A DNA stretch of 24,084 nucleotides. Source: Bacteriovoracaceae bacterium UBA2394. GTDB lineage: Bacteria; Bdellovibrionota; UBA2394. This document shows, piece after piece, positions 1 to 7,963 of the stretch (its first letter is position 1; each line of letters opens with the position of its first letter). Both the position numbers and the translations under genes were made by a program. The notes under the pieces are model-generated. The model did not search any database. It saw only the letters and a program-made list of their open reading frames with translations, and had not been told where the DNA came from. Location of the stretch: contig DDSI01000278.1 of the NCBI GenBank assembly GCA_002343335.1, positions 3,866 to 27,949 of the forward strand. Reading direction: 5' to 3'.

Positions 1-1
1 G

Positions 2-3000
2 TTGCAGGGGACATCTGAACCGATAGGAAGTATCGAAGATCTGGACTCCATTGAAGTTTTTTCACCTCAAATTGTGGATGGTTCGAAGGTCGAACTTTTT
101 GACGGAATGTCCCGGGCGGAGCGAATTGCTCTAGGGTCGGTGCGAAAAGCGATCAGCCCCGCGGGGCACGAATGGGATTTGGATCCCGCTTCACAAAGTG
201 CCAGCACACTTAAATTCCCGCGATGGGCGAAAGATCCCTTGAGCCCTTTTCTCCATCTTTATTTCACCTCGAAGACTTATCCCAGCATTTCTCTGCCTTA
301 TCGCGAAACTCCAACGCTTTACCGACTATTTCTAGGACCCGCGTGGTGGGATTCGTCTTCTTCGTACGACGGCGACGGAGCACTTTCCAGCTCGGCAATG
401 CCTAAACCTACGTTTGATTTCTTTTCGCGCATGGAGATTTTCTACAAGCGTGGTTTGCGCTACGGGTTGCAGATCAATCGGAGTTTTGTCATTGGGAACT
501 CCATCCGAAAGTCGCTTCGTCGTCGGATTATTAAAGTACCGCAAGGGCAAGCGGCTCCTGAAATTTCCACTCCCTATGATGTCGCAATGTACGGAGCGGC
601 TGGCCTCGGTGCGGATCTCAATGAGAAAAACGAAATGTGGCCGATGTTTTCCTCGCCTGTCGCGGAAGTGGTGTGGTCCCTCTATCGGCGCTTTGAATCA
701 GAACATGAAAAAATCGCACTCTCAGAAGGAGGAACGGTTTCTTCTCAAGGCCTGTTGCCTCCGGGATTCTCTAAAAAAATGTTGAAGCTCGCGAAGCTGC
801 AGTTGCCGAGCAATTTTGCGTTGTCGGCAGTGCAGGTTGGGAATCTCGCTGTCATGGCCCCGTTTTACGAAAATCCCGATGCCACTCAAAATCGGTGGAT
901 CTGTCCGGACTATGACGATGGCGTAAGTTCCACGCTTCATAATCCCATCACATCTTTGAAATCCTTTCGTATTCCTCATGATCTCACTGGGCCGGTGGGA
1001 AATTACGGCATCTTTAAAGCCGTGCAGGCGGATGAGTGCGAAGAAATCCGACATCAAGCTCCCAGGCAAGCGTTGTCCTCCAAATTGTGGGCGAGGCTCT
1101 TCTCAGAATTCGCAGAAGTTCGAACGGATCCGAGCGGAGGTGCGACTCTCTATATGAACCCCGAGGGGTTCTCGACATTTTGGATGCTCTATTTACATTC
1201 CAAGGATTCTACACTGTTCGATCCTCGACAAAGCTTGGGAGTTTCCATTGGAGGGTCACGCGTTCATCGCCTTAGCGGGGCCAATATTTATGCAGAAGTG
1301 ATGAAGCATCAGATCGATTTAATGGCGCAGATACTCCGACGCCCTGCGCTTGCCAAATTTGAAGAATTGAATTCCGCAAATCTCAATCGCCCGATCTCTT
1401 TTTCCTCTGAAGGGGTTCAGGCGGGAGCTGTAACAATCACAGCTCCGACTCCGTCGGACACTAGCCCGATGGACGCCGCGGGAGGGAATCTACTCCGATG
1501 GAAGGAGAGTGAGCGGCAGCTCTTTCTTGAACATTGGCTCTATGACCCCGTCAATTACCGCCTCGGCCTTTGGAATTCACAAACAGGTGGGTATGAACCT
1601 AACGCTTCTGCGCCGGTCGAAGGATTTTTCCAGGATGCGGCGAAATTGTACTACACCGCGAATGAAGTTCAGTATCACCCCGATTTCAATAAATTTTTCA
1701 TTCAGGCCGATCTTTTCAATCGCGTCTGGGAGGATGTGCGAAAGCCCGAACTCCTTGCACAATTGCAAACTCAATTACCCAATCTAACTCCTGACCAACG
1801 AAAAGTTTTCGACTACATGAAATTGCAGGTTCTGTTTGCCACAACGGGCCTCACGACGGCATGGGCAAATATTCAAAGCTCCGCGTCCGATCTGGCACAG
1901 GATCGATTGTTACTTCTTCCTAAGAGACGAACTCTTCTCAGCTCCATGGATCCGCGCATATTGCTCAGCACTCAGTTGCCTGATCATATGTTCAATTACT
2001 ATCACTTTGGAAACTTCAGCTACTTGGATGGCAACGCCGATGAAGATTTAAAGGCGACGGTCACGTTACCCATGGCCTCCGACGCAAGATTCCCGGTCAG
2101 CTTTTTCCCTGATTCAGAGAATCCCGCGTACACCGTTAATCAATGCGGGAGCGCTCAGTTTTGCACTCCGATGTTTGTCGGCAATGGCTACTTTGGAAGC
2201 TACGGGAGCAATTGGTGGGGTGCCTACTGGAACGGGAAAACCACCTACGCTGCCTGGGAGAGGGGAACTTTTAAGGATCTCAGTACTCCGACGCGTCTTA
2301 CGAGTTGGTATTACTACGGTCACTACGGGCTGGGCTGGAGTGGTCTATGGACTCATTTTGGTGGATACGTTCCTGACCCGCTCCCCGATTATTCACCAAA
2401 GCTTCTTATGGACTCCAATCGCACGGGAGCGAGAAAATACGGAATCCCCTCGATACCTGCTCCTAACACCAACCACCGCTATGGTTGGATTCAGAGATTT
2501 GAACGTTATTACGATTCCGGTCTTCCAGTGATTGCGCCCATCAATCTTGGAATTTTCAATTACGTTTATGCAGCGCTAGTGACTGGAATTCCAATTCTGA
2601 GCAGCCAAATTGGAACAATTCATCCGCAGAACCCCCAGGGATACCTTTCCGTTCAAAGTCGGCGTGAATATTTCATGCGAAATATCTATTTGACGGTAGA
2701 ACATAACCCTCAGACAGCGACGCATTCTTCCACCACAACGTCCGCTGCAAGTTCCAGCTCCACTTCGACTTCAAGTTCAACTTCGACAGCGACGTCGGAG
2801 GGCGGCACCAACACGACTACCGGAACTTCGTCCTGGACAAATACCAATACGAGCACCGCGACGAGCACCGGCTCCAACACGGGAACGAATTCCGGGACTT
2901 CATCTTGGACAAACAGCAGCACGAGCACCAACTCGAATTCATCGACAACCACGGGAACCAATACAGGCACCGACTCTTGGACAAATACAGGCACCTCTAC

Positions 3001-4093
3001 TTGGAGCAATACCAGTTCTGACTCTGGAACCAGCACGGGCACTAGCACATGGACGAATACGAGTACGAGCACGAGTACGAGCACGAATACGAATACGAGT
3101 ACAAATACCAACTCGAATACGAACTCAAATACGAACTCAAATACGAATACGAGCACGAACTCGAACTCGAACTCGAACTCGAACTCGAACTCGAACACAA
3201 ATAGCAACTTCCCTCCTAATTCTTGCCCATTGGGAGATCGATGCAGCTCCAATAATTGCAACTTGCAATGCTACTTCGCAGGTCCTACGGACCATTGCGG
3301 ATCTTGTCAGTGCTCGCCGTCGTCTTGTGTGTCCGACCCTTCGGTCTGCGGCGATGATTCATCATGCCAAGCGGACGCTTCTAATCCCTGTGGAAGGTGC
3401 GTGCCGAGAGTGGAATGTCGAGGAGATCTAGACTGCCAGGGATTTGCTGGGGGATGTAACGTGGGAATATGCAGCCAGGGAGCTGCAGGCGGCTCGCGCA
3501 TTTGTAAGTCGCAGGAATGTTCTGGAAACAACATACCCCAGTGGAACGCCAATCAAAGCGTTCTGCAATGTAAGTCATGTGACCCAGATCAGGTGAAAAG
3601 AAATTGCCAATGCGTTTGTCGGGATTGCCCCGGTTACACGCATGAAATTATTCCGTCGTCTTCGGCTCCTAATTGCGGACTCTGCTGTCCGCGCTGCGAC
3701 GGAGGAAAAGTTCATCCTACGAATCCCGGGCCGGGCGAAGCCTGCAGCTGCGTCTGCCCGACGGGCACAGTGGACACTGGAGGAATCTGTTGTCCGCAAA
3801 CGCCACCCCACGTGAATGTAGCGGGAGCTTGTTGCGACACTTCGAGAAACTTCATCGACGACGGTCTGTGTTGTCCGAACTTGCCGGCAGGAGGACCGAA
3901 CTGTTGCCTTAGAGTTGTTCCGAACGGTTGCGACACTTTAGATTGTGGGCCTCAGCCGCGTGGAGTGATTCCGCAGCCTGAGAGCGGTGAAACTACTTCG
4001 GGTGATTTTAGGCGCGGAATGCGCAATTGCGACCAGCAAAACGATACGGGCAATCCCATCCTCGATCACGGTGGTTGGCCCACTCAATGGTAA
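2..4093 (+). CDS. Large probably secreted/surface protein with Asn/Ser/Thr stalk and Cys-rich C-terminus (5' partial)
   Basis: The frame is open from the window edge, so the true N-terminus and any signal peptide lie upstream; 1363 residues are visible and I do not recognise the family. Residues 1 to about 900 look globular, with an aromatic/glycine-rich patch around 710-790. Residues about 905-1070 are almost only Ser, Thr, Asn and Gly and contain Trp at 945, 969, 993 and 1017, an exact 24-residue period, followed by Ser-Asn and Thr-Asn dipeptide runs. From about 1074 the tail holds roughly 40 cysteines, many as CC or CxC pairs (GICCP, GACCD, GLCCP, CQCVC, CSCVC). Such composition fits an extracellular, disulphide-stabilised protein on a flexible stalk (inference). 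The gene ends 42 bases before the DUF971 gene on the same strand. Confidence 0.85.
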   Translation: MQGTSEPIGSIEDLDSIEVFSPQIVDGSKVELFDGMSRAERIALGSVRKAISPAGHEWDLDPASQSASTLKFPRWAKDPLSPFLHLYFTSKTYPSISLPYRETPTLYRLFLGPAWWDSSSSYDGDGALSSSAMPKPTFDFFSRMEIFYKRGLRYGLQINRSFVIGNSIRKSLRRRIIKVPQGQAAPEISTPYDVAMYGAAGLGADLNEKNEMWPMFSSPVAEVVWSLYRRFESEHEKIALSEGGTVSSQGLLPPGFSKKMLKLAKLQLPSNFALSAVQVGNLAVMAPFYENPDATQNRWICPDYDDGVSSTLHNPITSLKSFRIPHDLTGPVGNYGIFKAVQADECEEIRHQAPRQALSSKLWARLFSEFAEVRTDPSGGATLYMNPEGFSTFWMLYLHSKDSTLFDPRQSLGVSIGGSRVHRLSGANIYAEVMKHQIDLMAQILRRPALAKFEELNSANLNRPISFSSEGVQAGAVTITAPTPSDTSPMDAAGGNLLRWKESERQLFLEHWLYDPVNYRLGLWNSQTGGYEPNASAPVEGFFQDAAKLYYTANEVQYHPDFNKFFIQADLFNRVWEDVRKPELLAQLQTQLPNLTPDQRKVFDYMKLQVLFATTGLTTAWANIQSSASDLAQDRLLLLPKRRTLLSSMDPRILLSTQLPDHMFNYYHFGNFSYLDGNADEDLKATVTLPMASDARFPVSFFPDSENPAYTVNQCGSAQFCTPMFVGNGYFGSYGSNWWGAYWNGKTTYAAWERGTFKDLSTPTRLTSWYYYGHYGLGWSGLWTHFGGYVPDPLPDYSPKLLMDSNRTGARKYGIPSIPAPNTNHRYGWIQRFERYYDSGLPVIAPINLGIFNYVYAALVTGIPILSSQIGTIHPQNPQGYLSVQSRREYFMRNIYLTVEHNPQTATHSSTTTSAASSSSTSTSSSTSTATSEGGTNTTTGTSSWTNTNTSTATSTGSNTGTNSGTSSWTNSSTSTNSNSSTTTGTNTGTDSWTNTGTSTWSNTSSDSGTSTGTSTWTNTSTSTSTSTNTNTSTNTNSNTNSNTNSNTNTSTNSNSNSNSNSNSNTNSNFPPNSCPLGDRCSSNNCNLQCYFAGPTDHCGSCQCSPSSCVSDPSVCGDDSSCQADASNPCGRCVPRVECRGDLDCQGFAGGCNVGICSQGAAGGSRICKSQECSGNNIPQWNANQSVLQCKSCDPDQVKRNCQCVCRDCPGYTHEIIPSSSAPNCGLCCPRCDGGKVHPTNPGPGEACSCVCPTGTVDTGGICCPQTPPHVNVAGACCDTSRNFIDDGLCCPNLPAGGPNCCLRVVPNGCDTLDCGPQPRGVIPQPESGETTSGDFRRGMRNCDQQNDTGNPILDHGGWPTQW
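2822..3060 (+). repeat. Degenerate 72-bp (24-residue) tandem repeat, about four copies
   Basis: Trp codons at 2834, 2906, 2978 and 3050 are exactly 72 bases apart. Each sits in a GT-x-x-WTN context and is followed by a Ser/Thr/Asn stretch, giving a W-T-N-(x)n-G-T-x-x-G-T-x-x pattern. An additional Trp codon at 3002 breaks the pattern once. The copies have diverged at the base level, so this is an old coding minisatellite rather than a recent expansion. Confidence 0.8.
3157..3198 (+). repeat. Hexanucleotide microsatellite (GAACTC)6 within the Asn/Ser stalk
   Basis: Six perfect GAACTC units run from 3157 to 3192 and are followed by one variant unit. In the reading frame they encode alternating Asn and Ser. 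Because the unit is two codons long, slippage would change stalk length without shifting frame. The flanking 3060-3156 region is a looser mix of AATACG, AGTACG and AACTCA units. Confidence 0.85.
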
Positions 4094-4135
4094 AAATTGA
4101 CTGCATCTCGTCTCAGAACGCGCTAAACCGTAAGG

Positions 4136-4429
4136 ATGCGACCCACAGAAATTCGCCGCGTTGAAGGCAGCCATTTGGAGTTTTCTTTTAAAGAGGCGGA
4201 GAGCCGTCGTGTGAGCTTGGGCGATCTTCGCAAGTCCTGCGCATGCGCGGTTTGCCGCGAATCCAAAGTGCCGCTGAATGAATCCATGCCCTTTTTCCCA
4301 CGCGCCACGTCCTTGAATAAGATCGAGCCTGTGGGAAATTACGCTATGGCGATTACCTGGGGCGACGGCCATCGCAGTATTTATGCTTTCGAGCGACTCT
4401 TCGAAGCGGCACCTGAGATGTCGGCATGA
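4136..4429 (+). CDS. DUF971 (GBBH-like N-terminal domain) protein
   Basis: This 97-residue protein matches the small DUF971 family (the N-terminal domain of gamma-butyrobetaine hydroxylase, found alone in many bacteria). Visible hallmarks are the MRPTEIRR start, the LRKSCACAVCRES segment with the family's cysteine pair (around residues 36-44), and the ITWGDGHRSIYAFERL ending. The cysteines suggest metal binding, and stand-alone members are sometimes linked to iron-sulphur protein assembly, but the role is unproven. The ATG is preceded directly by TAAGG, unusually close for a Shine-Dalgarno site; the start is nevertheless where the family normally begins. The stop overlaps the next start as ATGA, so translation is probably coupled. 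Confidence 0.88.
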   Translation: MRPTEIRRVEGSHLEFSFKEAESRRVSLGDLRKSCACAVCRESKVPLNESMPFFPRATSLNKIEPVGNYAMAITWGDGHRSIYAFERLFEAAPEMSA

Positions 4430-4701
4430 AAATTTCGGAGCTCGTAAAGACATTAGAGTTGGAAGAGGGGCGCCATTTTCAAATGGAAAAGGCCCATATT
4501 CCTCTACTTGATTCTCATCTCTACACACCGCTCGGCCGTCGACTTTTCGATCTCTATCAAAAATATAAAATCGAAACGAACGATCAGCGTGAGCTGGAAG
4601 CGCTTTGTTACTTACTGACGTCGTTTACCTTGAAACAGGGAAGTTCGACGAAGTTTTCATTGGCGCGCATTTTGAAGTTTCGGAAAAAGAACACAAAATG
4701 A
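4426..4701 (+). CDS. Hypothetical 91-residue protein coupled to DUF971 and methyltransferase genes
   Basis: I do not recognise this protein. It is small, charged and predicted mostly helical, with a basic C-terminus (ILKFRKKNTK) and no signal peptide or membrane segment. Its ATG overlaps the DUF971 stop as ATGA (4426-4429), and its own stop overlaps the methyltransferase ATG in the same way (4698-4701). These two four-base overlaps are the main evidence that it is a real gene translated as the middle member of a three-gene unit. Confidence 0.7.
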   Translation: MKISELVKTLELEEGRHFQMEKAHIPLLDSHLYTPLGRRLFDLYQKYKIETNDQRELEALCYLLTSFTLKQGSSTKFSLARILKFRKKNTK

Positions 4702-5300
4702 GATTTAAATCTTCGCATAAAGAAAATTCCAAGGCGTGGTGGGATGAAAAATATTCTCAGTCGTCTGACTATCTTTACGGCAAAGAACCTTCGAAATATT
4801 TGCTCTCCCATCTTGATCTCTTGCCAGCGAAAGCCAAAGTGCTCGAGATCGCCTGCGGCGAAGGCCGTAATGCGGTGGCTTTGGCGCTGAAGGGATTCGA
4901 CGTTTCGGCGACGGATTTTTCTGCAAAGGCGATTGAACGCGCCGAAAGCTTGGCCAAAAATTCCGATGTGAAAATTGCTTTTAAAAATGCCGATCTGGAT
5001 TTTTTCATTCCGGAATTGATGAGTTTGGATGCGATTGTGAGCATCGATTTTCGGCCGGGACCGACCCTTTTGAAAAACCTAGCGCGCGGTTTGAAGCAGG
5101 GCGGGCTCCTTTTGATGGAGGCTCATTTAATAGAGGCTTGCAAGGATTCTGAGTCGCTAGAGGTTTTTGAATGCTTTAAGCCCAACGAACTCCTTCAGCA
5201 ATTTGTGCCCGGGCAGCCTAGCCTGCGTATTGCAGACTACTCTGAGCTGGATCCAGGGATGAAGGTTCAGCTGGTTGCGAAAAAAACGGCCCTCCTGTAG
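4698..5300 (+). CDS. Class I SAM-dependent methyltransferase (TehB-like)
   Basis: This 200-residue protein carries a Rossmann-fold methyltransferase signature. Motif I is VLEIACGEGRN (about residues 48-58), the acidic residue ending strand 2 is in ATDFS (Asp73), and a post-motif LKQGGLLLMEAH segment follows. The N-terminal WWDEKYSQSSDYLYGKEPS segment is typical of a family of small TehB-like enzymes of unknown substrate. The frame is open upstream to 4605, but the ATG at 4698 is preferred because it overlaps the preceding stop (ATGA) and places the conserved N-terminus correctly. The substrate cannot be read from sequence; a small molecule is more likely than nucleic acid or protein (inference). 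Confidence 0.88.
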   Translation: MRFKSSHKENSKAWWDEKYSQSSDYLYGKEPSKYLLSHLDLLPAKAKVLEIACGEGRNAVALALKGFDVSATDFSAKAIERAESLAKNSDVKIAFKNADLDFFIPELMSLDAIVSIDFRPGPTLLKNLARGLKQGGLLLMEAHLIEACKDSESLEVFECFKPNELLQQFVPGQPSLRIADYSELDPGMKVQLVAKKTALL

Positions 5301-5336
5301 TTCGTATGGGGTTTTGGAATAAGCGAGCGAGGAACT

Positions 5337-6410
5337 ATGGAGAGAACATTCATTTTTAAAGCATCCGAACTCAGTCACCGAGATCGTTCGTACACTTTTG
5401 ACGATGTACTATTGGTGCCCTGTCGATCGTCTGTGCAAAGTCGCTTCCATGTGACGCTCGAAACCCCATTCACGCGCAGGCATTCGCTGAAGCTTCCGGT
5501 GGTGGCTGCGAATATGGACACTGTTTCTGAAAAAGAAATGTGCGTGGCCATGAATGAAATTGGCGCGGCCGCAATTTTGCATCGCTTCATGACGATTCCT
5601 GAACAAGTGCAGCAGGTGCGAGCGATCCGGGATCGAGTTTCCAGTGAGAAGTCTGGCGTCGTTGCTGCTTCTGTCGGCGTGAATCAAGATTCGAAAGAAA
5701 GAGCGAAAGCATTGGTGGATGCTGGCGCACAAGTGCTCACCGTAGACATTGCGCATGGACATTCGGATGCGATGATCGAAATGGTGCAATATTTAAAGAA
5801 AGAGTTTTCAAGTGTAGACGTAATCGCGGGCAATGTAGCCACTCCCAAAGCGGCGGAGGATTTAATCGCGGCAGGGGCCGATGCGGTGAAGGTGGGCATT
5901 GGCCCGGGCAGTATGTGCACCACGCGAATTATTACGGGCGTGGGAATGCCGCAGCTCACTGCGATTGCGATGTGCGCTGAGGTCGGTCGCAGGCATGGCG
6001 TGCCCATGATAGCGGATGGTGGAATTCGAAATTCCGGCGATGCCGTGAAAGCGCTTTGCGTAGGCGCAAGCTCGATCATGATGGGAAGCGTGCTTGCGGG
6101 TTCTCTTGAAACACCCGGCGAACTGGTGAACGGTCGAAAGATGTATCGCGGAATGGCGTCGCGCTCAGCTCAAACCTCTTGGCGCGGTGGTGAGTTGCCT
6201 GAAGGCATGGCTCCCGAAGGCGAAAGCACATCCGTCGCGTGCAAGGGCCCTGTTCGAGAAATCGTGCATGAATTTGCCGGCGGAATTCGCAGCGGCATGA
6301 GTTACCTAAATTCTCGCGTGCTTGCGGACCTTCCAGAGTTTGCATCCTTTGTCGAAGTGAGCGGCAACTGCCTCAATGAAAATCGCGCGCATGGCGCTCG
6401 TCGGGATTGA
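5337..6410 (+). CDS. IMP dehydrogenase/GMP reductase family enzyme without CBS domains, probably GMP reductase-type
   Basis: This TIM-barrel purine nucleotide oxidoreductase has 357 residues. It shows YTFDDVLLVP (19-28), AANMDTVS (57-64), GNVATP (165-170), the catalytic loop GIGPGSMCTTR with Cys194, ADGGIRNSGD (226-235) and the flap region YRGMAS (270-275). The Bateman (CBS) pair found in canonical GuaB is absent, and the length matches GMP reductase (about 350). The Arg-Tyr flap dyad typical of IMP dehydrogenase is not seen; instead there is EGEST (294-298), close to the EGKT of GuaC. However, the N-terminal half (HRFMTIPEQ, VDIAHGHS) reads more like IMPDH. It would interconvert IMP with GMP or XMP. 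A GAGGA Shine-Dalgarno precedes the ATG. It ends one base from the convergent peptidase-like gene. Confidence 0.85.
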   Translation: MERTFIFKASELSHRDRSYTFDDVLLVPCRSSVQSRFHVTLETPFTRRHSLKLPVVAANMDTVSEKEMCVAMNEIGAAAILHRFMTIPEQVQQVRAIRDRVSSEKSGVVAASVGVNQDSKERAKALVDAGAQVLTVDIAHGHSDAMIEMVQYLKKEFSSVDVIAGNVATPKAAEDLIAAGADAVKVGIGPGSMCTTRIITGVGMPQLTAIAMCAEVGRRHGVPMIADGGIRNSGDAVKALCVGASSIMMGSVLAGSLETPGELVNGRKMYRGMASRSAQTSWRGGELPEGMAPEGESTSVACKGPVREIVHEFAGGIRSGMSYLNSRVLADLPEFASFVEVSGNCLNENRAHGARRD

Positions 6411-6411
6411 T

Positions 6412-7677
6412 TCACTTTATCAAACCTGCGATCTCATTCAGCCGAAATGAAACTTGAGAGCCACGCTCTTTAAACACGAAAGTAAAGGAAGGATTTCCTG
6501 CAGGGGAATTTGGATCGATTCTCAAGATCGATCCCTCCATTTTGAGACCATCCTTTCGCATCAGCGAAATTTGATTTCCCACGAGCTTAGCGAGATCAGA
6601 CTTAGAAGAGATCGCTGTGAGAGGAATTTGAGGCCTCGGTCTGGGCGTCGGCCTTGGCCACAATGTTTGCTTTGGCCTCCTCGCTTTCGGGATGGCGGGA
6701 CGGAGCTGAAGTTTTGGAGGACTGGCAAGCTTTGGATTCTTTTGATTGTCGAGAATCTCGATCATTTCCATTTGGCCTGCGCTTAAGATCATTCGACTGT
6801 GACCGAACGTGATCTCCACTCCTAAGTTATAGTCCGCATCGGAATGATCAAAAATCTTGGTAATCTTCCCTTCGATCATTGAACCCTCACTCGAGTAGAT
6901 GCGAACGTGCTTTCTAAAGAGTTCCTCTCTTCGGAGAGCAACGTCGAATGGGGTCACAAGTGGGCTGGAATTTTTGCGATCGAACATTTCCAAATATAAA
7001 ATATCTCCAATGAGTGTCTTTTCGGCGCTTCCATGATAGTTCGTCGCGGTCACATTCCCCAATCCGGGAACGTAATCGGACCATATTCGAAGCGCTCGAT
7101 CTTCATCGTAAGGATAGAGTGGATCCGAAACGTAAATAAGCTGGCGCTCCAGATCTACTTTTTTGACCACGACCCAATGACCTCCAGTTCGCCACCCGAT
7201 CGCGATCATGATGGCCCGAGTGGGACTGACTAAATCGTTTGGACTGACGTTTAACCATTTTGAGTCAACCGATGAAATACCCACCGAAATTTTTTGAGAG
7301 TCGGGGTCCAGCTTGAAACGTAAAGCGTAAACCATATCTTTCTGCGACGTTCCGATGCGGACATCTTTCCAGGAAAAAATGTTACCCACATCTCGGACGA
7401 AAGCGGGCGGATTGTTTAAGTTCGAAATATCGACGTTGAACTCGTCATTCAAAGCGACAGCCAGATTATAAAGACACGTGGGACCGCAAAGGCCGCCGTC
7501 GACGCGTACGAGGTCCGCATCCAAAAGTGAGCTGGATTCTTGGCCGATCAGGCGAAACTCGGTACGCGCCTTTTCCAGGCTCTCTACTAAAAGATTGCAT
7601 TGAGGAGCTGCATAAGCCTCCGTTGTGAGGATTAAAAATCCTAAGATGAAAAACGACCGAAAATTTGCACCACCCAT
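6412..7677 (-). CDS. Secreted C39-like cysteine peptidase family protein with duplicated C-terminal module
   Basis: The 421-residue protein starts with a signal peptide (hydrophobic FFILGFLIL, then AYAAP near residue 24). The first domain carries what looks like a papain-fold C39 triad: GGLCGPTC (Cys64), GGHWVVV (His167) and YVSDP (Asp185). C39-like proteins include bacteriocin-leader peptidases and many uncharacterised secreted peptidases. After this come two similar segments, about 257-308 and 367-420, each with the pattern EG-x-I-x-x-I followed by two strands. They are separated by a basic Pro/Arg-rich linker (about 319-353, PRPTPRPRP). The duplicated segments look like small beta-barrel (SH3-like) modules, which is inference. 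No cognate substrate or ABC transporter gene lies nearby. The start at 7677 gives a sensible signal peptide and has a weak TAGG upstream. Confidence 0.75.
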   Translation of the reverse strand: MGGANFRSFFILGFLILTTEAYAAPQCNLLVESLEKARTEFRLIGQESSSLLDADLVRVDGGLCGPTCLYNLAVALNDEFNVDISNLNNPPAFVRDVGNIFSWKDVRIGTSQKDMVYALRFKLDPDSQKISVGISSVDSKWLNVSPNDLVSPTRAIMIAIGWRTGGHWVVVKKVDLERQLIYVSDPLYPYDEDRALRIWSDYVPGLGNVTATNYHGSAEKTLIGDILYLEMFDRKNSSPLVTPFDVALRREELFRKHVRIYSSEGSMIEGKITKIFDHSDADYNLGVEITFGHSRMILSAGQMEMIEILDNQKNPKLASPPKLQLRPAIPKARRPKQTLWPRPTPRPRPQIPLTAISSKSDLAKLVGNQISLMRKDGLKMEGSILRIDPNSPAGNPSFTFVFKERGSQVSFRLNEIAGLIK

Positions 7678-7756
7678 AAAAAACCTACCAAAGCCAATGG
7701 GTGCAATTTCTATTCCATTATCGGAGGCTATATATGGAAAATCGGGGCCTTTTTAG

Positions 7757-7786
7757 TTGTGCCGGCCGTCCGGCGTCGGCTATTTA
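7757..7786 (+). promoter_or_regulatory. Possible promoter of tRNA-Arg
   Basis: TTGTGC at 7757 and TATTTA at 7781 are separated by 18 bases and lie about 35 bases before the tRNA 5' end. The match to sigma-70 consensus is partial, so this is tentative. The stretch between the box and the tRNA is rich in CGGCCG-type palindromes. Confidence 0.3.
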
Positions 7787-7819
7787 CAACGATTACGCGG
7801 CCAATACGGCCGCCCACGC

Positions 7820-7893
7820 GCGGCCGTAGCTCAGCTGGATAGAGCATCTGGCTTCGAACCAGAGGGTCAGGAGTTCGAATCTCTTCGGCCGCG
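7820..7893 (+). tRNA. tRNA-Arg (anticodon TCG)
   Basis: A full cloverleaf can be drawn by hand. The acceptor stem is GCGGCCG (7820-7826) with CGGCCGC (7886-7892) and discriminator G7893. The D stem is GCTC/GAGC. The anticodon stem TCTGG/CCAGA encloses loop CTTCGAA with anticodon TCG at 7854-7856. The T arm is AGGAG-TTCGAAT-CTCTT with one G-T pair. The 3' CCA is not encoded. It reads CGA and probably other CGN arginine codons by wobble. Confidence 0.96.
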
Positions 7894-7963
7894 CATTTTC
7901 CTTTTTCGCATAAATTTCATACACTTACCGGGGTTTTAGGTAGCTGTGCTATAGGGAGTTTCT

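Noticed and set aside
2710..3261. Long minus-strand open frame of alternating Phe, Glu, Val and Leu opposite the stalk
   Set aside because: It is the mirror of the repetitive Asn/Ser/Thr codons on the plus strand, which contain no stop triplets in that frame; composition is not protein-like.
4605..4697. N-terminal extension of the methyltransferase frame
   Set aside because: It lies inside the 91-residue gene. The ATG at 4698 overlaps the upstream stop and starts at the family's usual N-terminus.
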